Source of the DNA: Saccharomycopsis fibuligera x Saccharomycopsis cf. fibuligera
Lineage: Eukaryota > Ascomycota > Saccharomycetes > Ascoideales > Saccharomycopsidaceae
Length of the DNA stretch: 64,000 nucleotides
Direction of reading: 5' to 3'
NCBI GenBank assembly: GCA_001936135.1
Contig: CP012810.1
Coordinates: forward strand, 1,178,001 to 1,242,000
Shown piece by piece: positions 20,533 through 30,968 of this stretch (within the stretch, counting starts at the first letter, position 1; each line of letters starts with the position of its first letter). Below the pieces are notes generated by a model, which searched no databases, was not told the origin of the DNA, and saw nothing but the letters and a program-made list of their open reading frames with translations. The position numbers were made by a program, and so were the translations under genes.

Positions 20533-21202
20533 TCACTGGGCACCAGCAGCCTCAACTTTCTCAGCGTCGTTACCACTCAAATGCTTCTTGAAAATCGGAT
20601 CGCTCAACAATTCACTAACCCGTTGTGCCACCAAATCGCTATTCTCCGCCTCATTCTTCAAGTATGGGCTCATATCATCAATTTCCAAATTAACGTCTGC
20701 CAACTCCTTCAATGCGTCAGTGGCGTTTTCCTTAACAAAGACATTGGTCTTGATGCCCACGCCCGGCAACCCGTACTTGTTCAAGATACTGAACCATAAA
20801 TCCACCACCTCAGGATTGCTGTCCCACGCTCTAATGACTCTCTTGTGGGTCTTTCTCTCAAAATTCTCCTTCGACTTGGCGTGAACGAATGGCGCCTTGA
20901 TAACCGTCCACTTTTCCACGCGGGTAGGCAATGGCTTGGGCCCGCTCACGGGGATCCCCAAGTAGTATGCGGCTCTGAGGGCAAAGTCAATAAAAAAGTC
21001 CATGTTCTGGATCCCGTACGAGCGCAAATGGACTTCTGCGGCCAAGTCGTGGTGCTTGATGGCGTGTCTAAGTGGTGCGTGATAGAGGGCCTCCACGTTC
21101 ACCGGCAATACTTTGCCCTGTGCAGTGACGGTCGATGAGAAGACTTGTGGCTTGTAAAGGTCTCTTGCTGCTTGCTTGAGTTGCTGCTGCTTCTGCTGCT
21201 GC

Positions 21203-21256
<54 letters not shown>

Positions 21257-21432
21257 GATGGTTGCTGCTGCTGCTGCTGCTGTCTTTCTTGATTCTTTTG
21301 CGTTTGTTGCGGCTGCTTTATGGATTGATCCTGTGGTTGGTTTTGGTTTTGCTGGCCGACTGGCATGGCGGTGCTGAAGTAACGCACGCCAGGAACAAGC
21401 ACGCGCTGCACGGCTCTTGTGTTTCTAAGCAT
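20533..21432 (-). CDS. RSM10: Mitochondrial ribosomal protein uS10m
   Basis: Small-subunit mitoribosome protein, the uS10 homologue. The 299-residue product starts with a basic, acid-free presequence ([20 protein letters not shown]). It is followed by a very long Gln tract at about residues 52-84, broken only by a few other residues. The conserved domain begins near residue 105: [50 protein letters not shown] and [17 protein letters not shown], as in yeast Rsm10. The stop codon lies inside an imperfect tandem repeat, and the downstream copies would continue the protein in another frame (see findings). It faces TRM7 across a 319-bp divergent promoter. Confidence 0.93.
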
Positions 21433-21751
21433 ATTTAATATTTGTTGTGATATGAAGTGGCGCTTTTATTCAATGTTCAGCATGTGTTGCAATATTCACC
21501 AGCATATCATCCATCAACAACACAGTCACTCACTCACCACAAATCATCAAATAATCAATTTTCCATTTTCCATTTTCCATTTTCTCAAATTTTTTTCTGG
21601 CCGTTACCCTTCCTCCAATTCTTTGTTATTTTTTTTTTTTTTTTTTTTTTTTAGTCAAAAGGAAGCAGACTGAAATCACCAAATCAGATCTACTACATGT
21701 GCACTATCCGCTACAAGGCACAAGCTAACTCAACACACTATCTTGCTAGCC
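21433..21751. promoter_or_regulatory. Divergent RSM10/TRM7 promoter
   Basis: This 319-bp region drives two genes of the translation machinery. It contains a TTTTCCA repeat (about 21559-21586) and a T tract of about 20 bases near 21631-21652. No specific factor site was identified. Confidence 0.5.
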
Positions 21752-22851
21752 ATGGGTAAAAGCAGTAAGGACAAGCGTGACTTGTACTATAGGTATGTTC
21801 AGCTCACATGAATGAGCAAAAACAAAAAAAAAAAAAAAGAGCATTAAATAAAAAATTCCACCCCGCCGTTCGGCTGCCATATGTGAAATATACATCTAAC
21901 ATTCATTCACACAGAAAAGCCAAAGAAGAAGGCTGGAGAGCAAGATCTGCATTCAAACTACTCCAACTTAACGAGCAGTTCCAGCTCTTTAAAGGAATCC
22001 GTCGTGTCGTTGACTTATGTGCTGCCCCAGGATCATGGTCCCAGGTGCTCAGTCGGGAAATCTATGAAAAAAATCAGTCCTCCTCTTCCTCTGCTGCAGA
22101 AGAAGAAGAAGAAGAAGACCAGCCGAAAATCGTTGCTGTTGATCTTCAGCCAATGTCCCCCATCAATGGCGTCACCACCTTGCAAGCCGACATTACCCAT
22201 CCAAAAACTCTAGCCAAAATATTGGACATATTTGGTGGTGAGAAAGCTGACTTTGTATGCAGCGACGGGGCCCCCGACGTTACAGGACTCCATGACTTGG
22301 ACGAATACATTCAGGCTCAGCTTATTCTTTCTGCATTGCAGTTAACTACGTGCTTGCTCAAACCGGGTGGTGACTTTGTTGCAAAGATCTTCCGCGGTCG
22401 GGATATTGATCTAATGTACGCCCAGTTGGGCTACTTGTTTGAAGAGGTGGTTTGTGCAAAGCCGAGAGCCAGCAGAGGAACTTCATTGGAAGCGTTTATC
22501 GTGTGTCGCGGATACAAGCCAAGACCTGGCTGGACGCCCCAGTTGAAACTCAACCAGTCCACCGAGGAGTTTTTCCAGGATGGCACCGCCGCTGCTGAAG
22601 ACACTACGATAATGAACAGACAGAACAAGTTGAGACACGATATGCTGAACTACTTGCCTTTTGAAGAAAGAGTGATTGCGCCGTTTGTTGCTTGTGGTGA
22701 TTTGTCAAGTTATGATTCCGATGCCACTTATACTTTGGACCATAAAGTATCGCAAATGAGTTTGGACCCGGTACAGTCGCCAACGGCTCCTCCTTACAAA
22801 AAAGCAATAGAAATGAAGAGAAGAGGCGAATTAAGGGGGGTTAAAAGATAG
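21752..22851 (+). CDS. TRM7: tRNA 2'-O-methyltransferase Trm7, two exons
   Basis: Trm7 methylates the ribose at positions 32 and 34 of the anticodon loop of tRNAs, with Trm732 or Trm734. Exon 1 is 21752-21792 and exon 2 is 21915-22851. The 122-bp intron has donor GTATGT, branch ATCTAAC and acceptor CAG. Splicing rebuilds the N-terminus [20 protein letters not shown], almost identical to yeast; the ATG inside the intron at 21808 is not the start. The product has 325 residues (yeast 310). FtsJ-type methyltransferase motifs are present: RSAFKLLQ (catalytic Lys), [12 protein letters not shown] (SAM binding), [11 protein letters not shown] (Asp), VAKIFRG (Lys) and [10 protein letters not shown] (Glu), giving the K-D-K-E set. 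A short Glu run lies between the first two parts. Confidence 0.96.
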
Positions 22852-23619
22852 GTGGAGCAGCGTGGTGTTGTTACGGTAGCCGTTGGGATTTATGTTCCGA
22901 AATTGGAATTGGAAAGTTGCAGAAGCAATGTGTTTGCTTCTAAGCTGGCATGAAAACCATCATACTCGATTATTTTTGCAACGTTAACGTTGCAAAAGTT
23001 TGCATTACTCATGGCATTTTATTTTCTACTCAATCTATCTTTGTTGTTTTCTTATGATGCACTTAATTTTTTCCATTTTTCTTTTATTTTTATTTTCTAT
23101 TTTTTTTTATTCTGTCTCATTTCCATTTTCATTTCATTTAATGTCATTTTATTTTATTTTATTTTATTTTTTTTATATTTTTCAAGGGATCATTTTTTTT
23201 TTTTTCTTTCTATTGTTTTTTCATATTTTTCTCTTCTTCTTTGCTGACATGTTTTGTTTTGTACTAGATCAATATCTTTATCAGTATCTTTGTCATTTAT
23301 CATTTATCATTTATCTTTTTTTGTTCGTTATGGTAATACACATAGAGCAGTTTATTGCACTGCGTGTCTGTAAGTTACAAACAGTAAAGCCTTATATTAT
23401 AAAAACACTTTGCAAGCATTATTTCGGCGGTTTGTTGGCACCCACACTTCGCAATTGGGAAAACGTATGCTATATAGCACCGCTCAGGTACCTTGTTCTC
23501 TATAGAAAACTACTACAGGCTTAGCAAAACAAACCAAGCATAAAGACAAATACAAACAATATATTTACTTATTCTGGTCCACGCATCTATTTATAAACTT
23601 GCTTATGAACAGCACCCGC
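22852..23619. other. Convergent TRM7/LYS9 intergenic region
   Basis: The region is strongly T-rich on the plus strand. It has an ATTTT repeat at about 23145-23170 and an ATTTATC repeat at about 23289-23315. It holds the 3' ends of both genes; hydrophobic ORFs here are T-tract artefacts. Confidence 0.5.
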
Positions 23620-24954
23620 TTACAAAGTCTTCTCGGTCAAGTAAATGTCATACTTTTCTTTCAAAGCATCAATCAATGGGTAAACAACCTTAGGACTATG
23701 AGGAGCCACAAGCCCAACATCGCTGATGGTACCATCCAAGACTTGTTGAGTAGCAACGGCACAAGGAACACCCACAGTCTTAGCCATGGAAGAGTAACCG
23801 CCAACAACACCATAATCGACAAGAGTACTAGTTCTAGTTTCAGTAGTACCGTCAGCCCATTCAATACCAAATTTATGCTGCAACACCACCAAGTCTCTTT
23901 CATTGTCGCCATACTGCATAAGTTCTTCCAAAGTGGCACAAAGAGTGTCCAATGGGTTACCTCTTGGGGTGATTTCCTTTTCACTAAAGAGACCCAACCA
24001 GTTGAAACCGTTCAAGATTCTTTGCTTTTCGGATTCATTAGGGAATTGAGCCTTGGATTCAATAGCTTTGATCAAGTCTGCCTTTTCGGTAGAGCTGATG
24101 CCCAACACGGCAGCAAGAGCTTGCTTCCATGGGATCTTGGTGCTGAGCACGTCAATTGGGTCTTCTTTCAAAAATCCAATGTCAACAAGAACTTTGATGA
24201 ATTCTGGGAAACCTTGGTATCTCAAAGTACCACGAATAATGGTTTCTGCTTCTGGGATTTGGTACAACTCCTTGTATGGAGTAGAATCTCTGTTTGGGTA
24301 AGCAACAAAGGCAAAACCTGGATAGATAAAGTATGGTTGAGCACTAGCCATTAATTCTTCACTGGTGATGTTTTCAACTTTGCCATCTTTCCAGTATTGA
24401 GCACTGTTTCTCAAAGCGAGCAAAACACCTCTTGAAGACCAACTGAATTTGTATCCCAATGGATTATCGGAATCTTCAGGAGCTGGCAAACCACCGCAGT
24501 AACTCAAAAACGACTTGATTTTACCGTTTTGTTTGTGAACTTCATCAATAGTCTTAACGGCGTACAAGTGGTCAATACCTGGATCCAAACCAATTTCATT
24601 CATGACGGTAATTCCGGCCTTTTTGATTTCCGGTTCAAGTTCCTTCAATGCAGCACTGATGTAAGAAGTGGTAACAACATTAGTCTTGTTTCTAATGGCA
24701 CTCTTGACAACAAGTGCGTGGTAAATGTATGGAATAAGAGAAATCACAACGTCAACTTTACCAACAGCAGCATCAAGAGCCTTTTCGTCAGTAACGTCAA
24801 GAGAAATAGCCTTAGCGTGCTCGCCGGCGAGCTTCTTGGCATTTTCCAACGTACGACAAGCAACGGTGACATCGATACCATCTGTGGTGGAAAGAATGTC
24901 AACGGTTGGTTTAGCAACGAAACCAGAACCAAGAAGAAGAACTTGTTTGGACAT
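23620..24954 (-). CDS. LYS9: Saccharopine dehydrogenase (NADP, L-glutamate-forming)
   Basis: Lys9 condenses aminoadipate semialdehyde with glutamate to form saccharopine, the next-to-last step of the fungal aminoadipate route to lysine, in the cytosol. The 444-residue product (yeast 446) begins MSKQVLLLGSGFVAKPTVDI, a Rossmann dinucleotide-binding motif (GSGFVA). The catalytic and substrate region includes NEIGLDPGIDHLYAVK and SYCGGLPAPE, followed by GYKFSWSSRGVLLA. The start is the ATG at 24954: the open frame extends 11 codons upstream only through non-ATG triplets. A perfect TGACTCA (Gcn4-type) site at 25169-25175 lies about 215 bp upstream, so general amino-acid control is likely. Confidence 0.97.
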   Translation of the reverse strand: MSKQVLLLGSGFVAKPTVDILSTTDGIDVTVACRTLENAKKLAGEHAKAISLDVTDEKALDAAVGKVDVVISLIPYIYHALVVKSAIRNKTNVVTTSYISAALKELEPEIKKAGITVMNEIGLDPGIDHLYAVKTIDEVHKQNGKIKSFLSYCGGLPAPEDSDNPLGYKFSWSSRGVLLALRNSAQYWKDGKVENITSEELMASAQPYFIYPGFAFVAYPNRDSTPYKELYQIPEAETIIRGTLRYQGFPEFIKVLVDIGFLKEDPIDVLSTKIPWKQALAAVLGISSTEKADLIKAIESKAQFPNESEKQRILNGFNWLGLFSEKEITPRGNPLDTLCATLEELMQYGDNERDLVVLQHKFGIEWADGTTETRTSTLVDYGVVGGYSSMAKTVGVPCAVATQQVLDGTISDVGLVAPHSPKVVYPLIDALKEKYDIYLTEKTL

Positions 24955-25919
24955 GATAAGAGATAGAGAGAGAGAGAGGGTTAGCAAAAATTGGAGGGTA
25001 AAGGTTCAATTGATGGACTAGCGTATCAATTGAAGGGCAATAAAGGCTACAGAAAGGGAGAGAAGGAAGAGAAACCAGTGAGAAATCTTGAAAAGTTGAA
25101 AGATTTGAAGGGCTTTTTATCTTGTCTCTATCGATGGATCGATGGTCGGCGATGCGTTAGTAAGTCTCTGACTCATTCGATCAGTATGCGGTTGCCGGTT
25201 CGGGGGCTTCTCCGTGGAGTTAGTGTGGTCGGGTCGGAAGTATCAATGCTCAGATAAGCAATTCCGAGGGATGTGTGTGGGGAGGGAGGGGCTGACATTG
25301 TATATAGGCATCTTGATATGGGTTATAATATCAAATACAATGTTAGATCAAATCAAATCAAATCAAATCAAACCAATGACAATGATAGTATGATATCAGC
25401 GATTGCTTCCGCCTGGTGAGCCCGAGGCCCATTGCGGTGCTCAATATTGATCTCGTCCTGTGTGAGATGCGTATTGTTCAAGATAGTAGGATTGGATAGA
25501 TATACGGCAATTCTTAAATCATGGCTGTATTGTGAGTCAAACATGAAAACCATGGGATAAATGATAACTACATGTCAATGAAATCAAGAGTTGGAAAAAA
25601 AACAAATGTTACATGATAAATTAACTACAAGTGTAATATCCTTTCAGCATCCATATACAATATCTAATATGGCACAGTATAAAGATCAGAATTCATGCTT
25701 TTTTTCTCTTTATTTTGAGCCAATATGCCTGCGTCCATAACTATAAAAATTTGACAGAGTTTTCCTCATTGATTATACAATCAGATCAAGTTTCTTATTT
25801 TGATGCTGTGTTATAAAATCACATCAACTCAGTGGCAGGTATTATTTAGCAATAAAGAGTTTATTCTTGTTTCTTTATTTCTTTATTTCTCCCTTCTCAC
25901 TGCGAGAAAAGGAGAAGTA
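24955..25919. other. LYS9 upstream and TAF6 downstream region
   Basis: Besides the Gcn4-type site, this 965-bp region has a GA run at about 24961-24977 and an ATCAA pentanucleotide repeat at about 25347-25372. TAF6 ends at its right edge on the same strand. No gene was seen. Confidence 0.5.
25169..25175. promoter_or_regulatory. Gcn4-type site upstream of LYS9
   Basis: The heptamer TGACTCA is the optimal Gcn4 half-site pair and lies about 215 bp upstream of the LYS9 start, a usual distance for general amino-acid control. About 90 bp further up, at 25263-25271, the palindrome-like TCCGAGGGA resembles the TCC-N3-GGA form of Lys14 sites but differs from the yeast consensus at one position. Confidence 0.7.
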
Positions 25920-27893
25920 CTATACTTCCCCAAAGAAAATCCCTTCTGCTACAGCCAGCGCATCCTGCTGTTTTGCCAACTCAGCAGCAAAATTGTCCCC
26001 AACTCTTTCTTTCAACTTCAAATACACTTTCTCATCGAGCTTCTGTTGTTGCTGTTGTAATTGCAGTTGCTCCTGTTCTTGTTCTAGTTTGAGCTTATCA
26101 TTTTCGTTTCCACCTTCTCCTTTTTTCAACAATATGCGATTCTCAGCATCTTTCTTTAATTCACGTAGTGTATCAGTCACCGCACTGATCAAGATTGTTT
26201 TTTGCTTATTGACAATTTTCTTGGTCAAATCTTGCTCATCGGTAACACCGCCACCAGCAGTAGTAGTGCTTATTGCATTTTCGTTATTGCTGTTATTATT
26301 GTTCTCAGCATTCGTTTCCGCATCTTCCATTTCCACGTCATCATCATTACTGCTGTTATTGTTGTTGTTTGTAGCATTGTCATTACCAGTTCTCTTTTCA
26401 CCAAAATATACAAATTCAGACCAAATTTTCAAATTCCCAAGCAAAATAAGTCTGATTATTTCTGTCCCTAGTTTGCGAATCCCCACAATAGCACCATAAT
26501 AGCTGCCAAAATTACGATATAAATTTTTGCTGTACGCTTTTTCCAAGTTTTGGTTTTCGTCATGAGTAATGCTGCTGCTTTTCTCGCTGCTGTTACCATT
26601 TTCATTATTGTTATTACTGCCATTGCTGCTACCATTAGTAGCATTAATAGTGCTGCCATTTTCTACTCCATTTGTAAGAGATGCATCGTTAATACTGGAT
26701 TGCAACAATGCTTTGAGCAACGTTCTAGCCACTCTTGGCTTAAGAGTATTATAGTTACTGCCGTAATGTTTCAATATATGATCAAGCAATCCAGCGGCAA
26801 ATTCTCTAATCGCCAATATTTCATCCAAGTAGTCTTCAATTAACGTATCAATATTGCCGTTCCCATTACCATTTCCATTCGCACCAATATTTTTCAAAGA
26901 AGGGACTTTCCCAATACGTTTCGCCAACAAAAGAGTCAAAATACACGGAAGCAAAGAATGAATGTATGGATCTAAAAAGATGTGTTCGTTGAGCAACAAG
27001 GAATAAATCGATTCAAGCATGATGTGGAGTAATGCAATGTTGCCCAAATTGTTAGTAATGGTCTCTGAGATAAATTGGATGAAATAAGGTACAAGTTGAT
27101 GTAAACCAGGATCAGATCGAAGTGATACTAATGCGCTGTTTTTCAAATATTCAAACTCTGGATTATTAGTTGGAGATGAAGTTAACACTTGAATGATTTT
27201 GTTGAAGTATAACTGTAATTCTTTGGAAATAACATGCTTGATGAGTGGTTTGATTTGCAAGTTATTATTATCAAACGATGTCTTGTTTTTACTATTATTA
27301 TTATTAGCGGCGGCAGCGGCAGCAGCAGCAACCCCATCCTTTGCTGGTTGGTTTTCAAGTACTGAGTTACTATTTAGAATCAAGTTCTGAATACTACCCC
27401 TTTCTGATGGTGGTAATGCTTTGATTTCTGCTAGTGATGGGTTTTGCGGGATACTTGGCTGGACCCCTTCAATAGCAAGCCAATGTGCGGTAAAAGTAAC
27501 CAAACGAGGCACTTTAGGTAATGGGCTGTTGATCAATTTTTCAAAATCAATCATATTGTCGTCAATGTAGTATAATGTCTGTCCTGGACCAACTAACGCT
27601 TGTTTGAACTGCAATGGGCGCGAAACATTATAGCCGTATAATGGCTCAACGTTTAATGTTTTGAGGGCCTTGTTAATATCACGCGTACTGAGAGTCTTGC
27701 GCTTTGAGTGTCGCATAAATTTGAGAGCTTGCTCTGTAATTTGAAAGATACGGTATTCGATATCCATTGCCAACACGTTAGCTACATCATTGGGGAGGTT
27801 ACCGATGCCGAGGGACTCTGCCGCATCCTTAACGGTGTCCAACGGCGACCAAAGACTATTGGAGGCTGGTATTGAAGTTGCTGGTGGGGGCAT
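25920..27893 (-). CDS. TAF6: TFIID/SAGA subunit Taf6
   Basis: Taf6 is a histone-fold subunit of TFIID and, in yeast, of SAGA, pairing with Taf9. The 657-residue product has the histone fold at about residues 13-80 (LDTVKDAAESLGIGNLPNDV through TRDINKALKTLNVEPLYGY). The linker PLQFKQALVGPGQTLYYIDD, typical of Taf6, follows. The HEAT-repeat domain spans about residues 225-480, with ELQLYFNKII near its start. Asn- and Ala-rich inserts separate the parts. The C-terminus is a Gln/Glu-rich, probably helical segment. It is longer than yeast Taf6 (516 aa) through low-complexity inserts. The first ATG is used and no intron is needed. Confidence 0.95.
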   Translation of the reverse strand: MPPPATSIPASNSLWSPLDTVKDAAESLGIGNLPNDVANVLAMDIEYRIFQITEQALKFMRHSKRKTLSTRDINKALKTLNVEPLYGYNVSRPLQFKQALVGPGQTLYYIDDNMIDFEKLINSPLPKVPRLVTFTAHWLAIEGVQPSIPQNPSLAEIKALPPSERGSIQNLILNSNSVLENQPAKDGVAAAAAAAANNNNSKNKTSFDNNNLQIKPLIKHVISKELQLYFNKIIQVLTSSPTNNPEFEYLKNSALVSLRSDPGLHQLVPYFIQFISETITNNLGNIALLHIMLESIYSLLLNEHIFLDPYIHSLLPCILTLLLAKRIGKVPSLKNIGANGNGNGNGNIDTLIEDYLDEILAIREFAAGLLDHILKHYGSNYNTLKPRVARTLLKALLQSSINDASLTNGVENGSTINATNGSSNGSNNNNENGNSSEKSSSITHDENQNLEKAYSKNLYRNFGSYYGAIVGIRKLGTEIIRLILLGNLKIWSEFVYFGEKRTGNDNATNNNNNSSNDDDVEMEDAETNAENNNNSNNENAISTTTAGGGVTDEQDLTKKIVNKQKTILISAVTDTLRELKKDAENRILLKKGEGGNENDKLKLEQEQEQLQLQQQQQKLDEKVYLKLKERVGDNFAAELAKQQDALAVAEGIFFGEV

Positions 27894-28874
27894 TGTAGAT
27901 AATTTTATTAAATAATGAGGAGCTCCTCGGGTTAGCTGCTTTATTAAAATTTAGCTGTTCAATATTTCAATCCTATCTGCTCTATTTACTGATCTTTTAC
28001 CTACTCCATTCATTCAGTTTATTTTGTTTTTTTTTTGAGTTTTCAAAACTCGAATTTTTTCTGACAGTTTGGTTATGCGGGCTCACAACCGTAAACATTT
28101 GACTATGGTTGATGCTAAACATGTGCATATATGAACACTCTGGTATTTGAAGACCCTCGAAGAGTCAATCAAATGACAACGCAGGACAACAAAATACTAC
28201 ACAAATTAACTGTGCTTTTTCAAAGCTTGGTAGTTATCAAAAATATTAAACTTAGGGCTAGGTTAGAGATTAGTGGTGAATGATTGCGCTGAAGATAGTG
28301 TTAATCTTGAAGAAACCAAGCTTTGCGAGCATCCTAGCTTAAGTTACTAACTAATGCTGCAGATACTGAACGCAATGTGAGTTTAATCGAGTGCAATCCG
28401 ATAGCGTTATACTGTTAGTAATGCAAATGTGCCTATAATCCAGTAAAACAATTACCGTGGCAAAGAACATAGCAGTAAGAAAAATTGAAGAACTTGAAAC
28501 TATGATTGCCAGAACTGCCATAAATGGTGCTTTTCTGACTCGCCATATCCGTAGATAGCTAAATGATAATAAATAAAACATTAAAATTTGAAAAATGATG
28601 ATATGTATATGCTTTAGTAGACTGTAGTAAGATTTGCAGGAGCTACAAGCGTAAAAAAATAAAGAAAAAAAAAATTAAAGCAGGTACATTAGTGATGATA
28701 TATAGCTTGACGTGACGCAGCATTCGCTACGCTTAAGTTGATAGATAAAAACGAAGTATAGTACGTAAAGAATAATTAAGAAAAACATGGGTTTCGAAAA
28801 AAAAGTAGAGAAAAAAAAAGGATTAAATTAATCTATAATTCATGATAAAATGCTGAATGACACTTCTTCCCTTT
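27894..28874. other. TAF6 upstream and KRS1 downstream region
   Basis: This 981-bp region is AT-rich and contains the TAF6 promoter next to 27893. Apart from one doubtful small ORF there is no supported gene. Confidence 0.5.
28351..28581 (-). CDS. Possible small membrane-protein ORF, unknown
   Basis: A 76-codon ATG-started frame encoding a hydrophobic stretch of about 28 residues (PFMAVLAIIVSSSSIFLTAM onward) that could be one membrane helix, followed by a polar tail. It matches no family I know. AT-rich yeast DNA gives such frames by chance, so this is doubtful. Confidence 0.2.
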   Translation of the reverse strand: MFYLLSFSYLRIWRVRKAPFMAVLAIIVSSSSIFLTAMFFATVIVLLDYRHICITNSITLSDCTRLNSHCVQYLQH

Positions 28875-30629
28875 TTAGTTATCGGATTTTTTTTCTTTTT
28901 CCTTTTCATCTGGTTTCAAAGTTGGGAACAACAACACTTCTCTAATGGTGTTAGAGTCTGTCAAAAACATAGCAAGTCTGTCAATACCACAACCCCAGCC
29001 ACCAGTTGGAGGCAAACCGTATTCCAAAGCATTACAGAAAGTTTCATCAATCAATTGAGCTTCATCATCACCCAAATCCTTTTGTCTAGCTTGTTCTTCA
29101 AATCTAGCTCTTTGGTCAAATGGATCATTCAATTCAGTGTAAGCATTGGCAATTTCCTTAGTGGCAACAAACACTTCAAATCTTTCACAAAGACCAGGAA
29201 TGTTACGGTGGTATTTTGCCAATGGTGACATCATTTGAGGATGGCCAAAGATGAAAGTTGGGTTGATACAAGCATCTTCCAATTCACCAACCAATTTGTC
29301 CAACATTCTAGCGTTAGTCAATGGTGGTGGACAATCCAATTTGTATTTGATCAACAATTTTTTCAAAAATTCACCAGTCTCCTTAGTGTGCAATTGATCT
29401 CCTGGTGGGAATTTAGTGTCGTAAGCTTTTTCCAAGCCTTCAATCATATCAACTCTTTTCCATGGTCTAGAAAAGTCGATGGACAATTCTTTACCATCTG
29501 GACCATCTGGATGGTATTTGACAACATAGTCACCAGTGATTTTCTTGACCATTTCACTAAACATCAATTCGGTCATGTCCATCAAGTCATAGACATCGGC
29601 GTAAGCTTGATAAAATTCACAAGTGGTGAATTCTGGGTTATGGGTCATATCAATACCTTCATTTCTAAATTGTCTACCGATTTCATAAACTCTATCGATA
29701 CCACCAACGACTAATTCTTTCAAGAATAATTCAGGAGCAATTCTCATGTACATTTGCATGTCCAAATCGTTGTGATGAGTGACGAATGGCTTAGCAGTAG
29801 CACCGCCAGCAATAACATTCAAAATTGGAGTTTCAACTTCAATATATTTTCTAGCATTCAAGAAGTCTCTAATGTAAGTGATGATTTGAGATCTCACCAA
29901 AAATTTATCTCTAACATTCTTGTTCATTATCAAATCCAAGTATCTTTTTCTGTATCTAGTTTCTTGATCTTTGAAACCGTAATGTTCAGCTGGAAGCATG
30001 TGCAAACATGGAGATAACAATTGAATTTTTTGAGCAAAAACGGATAATTCACCTTCACCTCCCTTCTTTGGTTGAGTTCTACCTGGATAACCAGTAACCC
30101 CAATGATATCACCTCTTCTCAAGATATCATGCATTTCGGCAAAATCGCCATCGGCATCTTGAGCTTGAGCCATAATTTGAACTTGAACACCTTCACTTTG
30201 CAAAACATAGAATCTCAAACTTTTACCGGCTTCTCTCTTGGTCATGATTCTACCAGAAAGAGAAATAACAGTATCTTTCAAGAATTCACCCTTCTTCAAA
30301 GTGTGGTACTTACCAATGAATTCAGGAACATCGATAGAGTTGTGGAACTTGTGTGGGTATGGGTTTGGGGTTTTGGTGGTTCTCAATTCGTTGATCTGTC
30401 TAGAACGCAATTCGTGAAATTGATTTGGAGTAATGTCTTTCAAAGAATCTTGCTTTGGCTTGGCCACTGGAGCTTTACCTTTAGCCTTTTGAGCTTTCTT
30501 TGCTTCAATTTGACGAGCCTTTTGTCTTTTTTTCAATTCGGTCTTGCTGACTTGTTCGCCAGTGACTTCATCCAAATGAAGTTTTTGAACTTCTTCAGTG
30601 ACCTTCTCAACTGGAGTTTCGGAAGACAT
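28875..30629 (-). CDS. KRS1: Cytosolic lysyl-tRNA synthetase
   Basis: Class IIb aminoacyl-tRNA synthetase charging tRNA-Lys in the cytosol. The 584-residue product (yeast 591) has a Lys/Ala-rich N-terminal helix (about residues 25-60), an OB-fold anticodon-binding domain (about 70-215), then the catalytic core. Class II motif 2 is [20 protein letters not shown] and motif 3 is [14 protein letters not shown]. The core also has [19 protein letters not shown] and [17 protein letters not shown]. Identity to yeast Krs1 is very high by eye. Codon use is biased toward TTG, AGA and similar codons, as expected of a highly expressed gene, with no CTG noticed. It shares a 339-bp divergent promoter with the eIF3h gene. 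Confidence 0.98.
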   Translation of the reverse strand: MSSETPVEKVTEEVQKLHLDEVTGEQVSKTELKKRQKARQIEAKKAQKAKGKAPVAKPKQDSLKDITPNQFHELRSRQINELRTTKTPNPYPHKFHNSIDVPEFIGKYHTLKKGEFLKDTVISLSGRIMTKREAGKSLRFYVLQSEGVQVQIMAQAQDADGDFAEMHDILRRGDIIGVTGYPGRTQPKKGGEGELSVFAQKIQLLSPCLHMLPAEHYGFKDQETRYRKRYLDLIMNKNVRDKFLVRSQIITYIRDFLNARKYIEVETPILNVIAGGATAKPFVTHHNDLDMQMYMRIAPELFLKELVVGGIDRVYEIGRQFRNEGIDMTHNPEFTTCEFYQAYADVYDLMDMTELMFSEMVKKITGDYVVKYHPDGPDGKELSIDFSRPWKRVDMIEGLEKAYDTKFPPGDQLHTKETGEFLKKLLIKYKLDCPPPLTNARMLDKLVGELEDACINPTFIFGHPQMMSPLAKYHRNIPGLCERFEVFVATKEIANAYTELNDPFDQRARFEEQARQKDLGDDEAQLIDETFCNALEYGLPPTGGWGCGIDRLAMFLTDSNTIREVLLFPTLKPDEKEKEKKSDN

Positions 30630-30968
30630 GATGTGTGGTGGGTGGTGGTGATAGATATTGCTCTACTACTCTGGATAGTCAATAACAACGCTTATAGTGT
30701 GTTGGTGTTTCTGCTTATCTCAAACTTCATTAGTCACTGAAAATTACTAAAAAAAAAAAATTTTTTTGGGAAGCTCCAAGTATTACCCTGTAATGATGTA
30801 GAGATAAGTATGGGGTGCAGGGATGTGTGTCTGGGTGTCTGGAATTGTCAAAAAATAAAAATTTTCGTTGCGTTTTAATAATTAGGCAAAGGAGAGTGAA
30901 AAGAAGGCGTGTACTAGAGAGAAACAGCCGTTGATAGCATAGTTACTACCATAAACACCCCCACAACT
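30630..30968. promoter_or_regulatory. Divergent KRS1/eIF3h promoter
   Basis: This 339-bp region serves two translation genes. It has an oligo(dA) run directly followed by an oligo(dT) run (about 30750-30767), a form known to exclude nucleosomes. No Gcn4-type site was found. Confidence 0.5.

Noticed and set aside
23000-23524. A 174-codon hydrophobic plus-strand ORF
   Set aside because: Composition is Phe/Leu-rich because the DNA is T-rich; it lies in the convergent TRM7/LYS9 gap and shows no family feature.
28875-30740. Long antisense ORFs on the plus strand opposite KRS1
   Set aside because: They are shadows produced by the biased codon use of KRS1; the same is true opposite PAB1 and LYS9.
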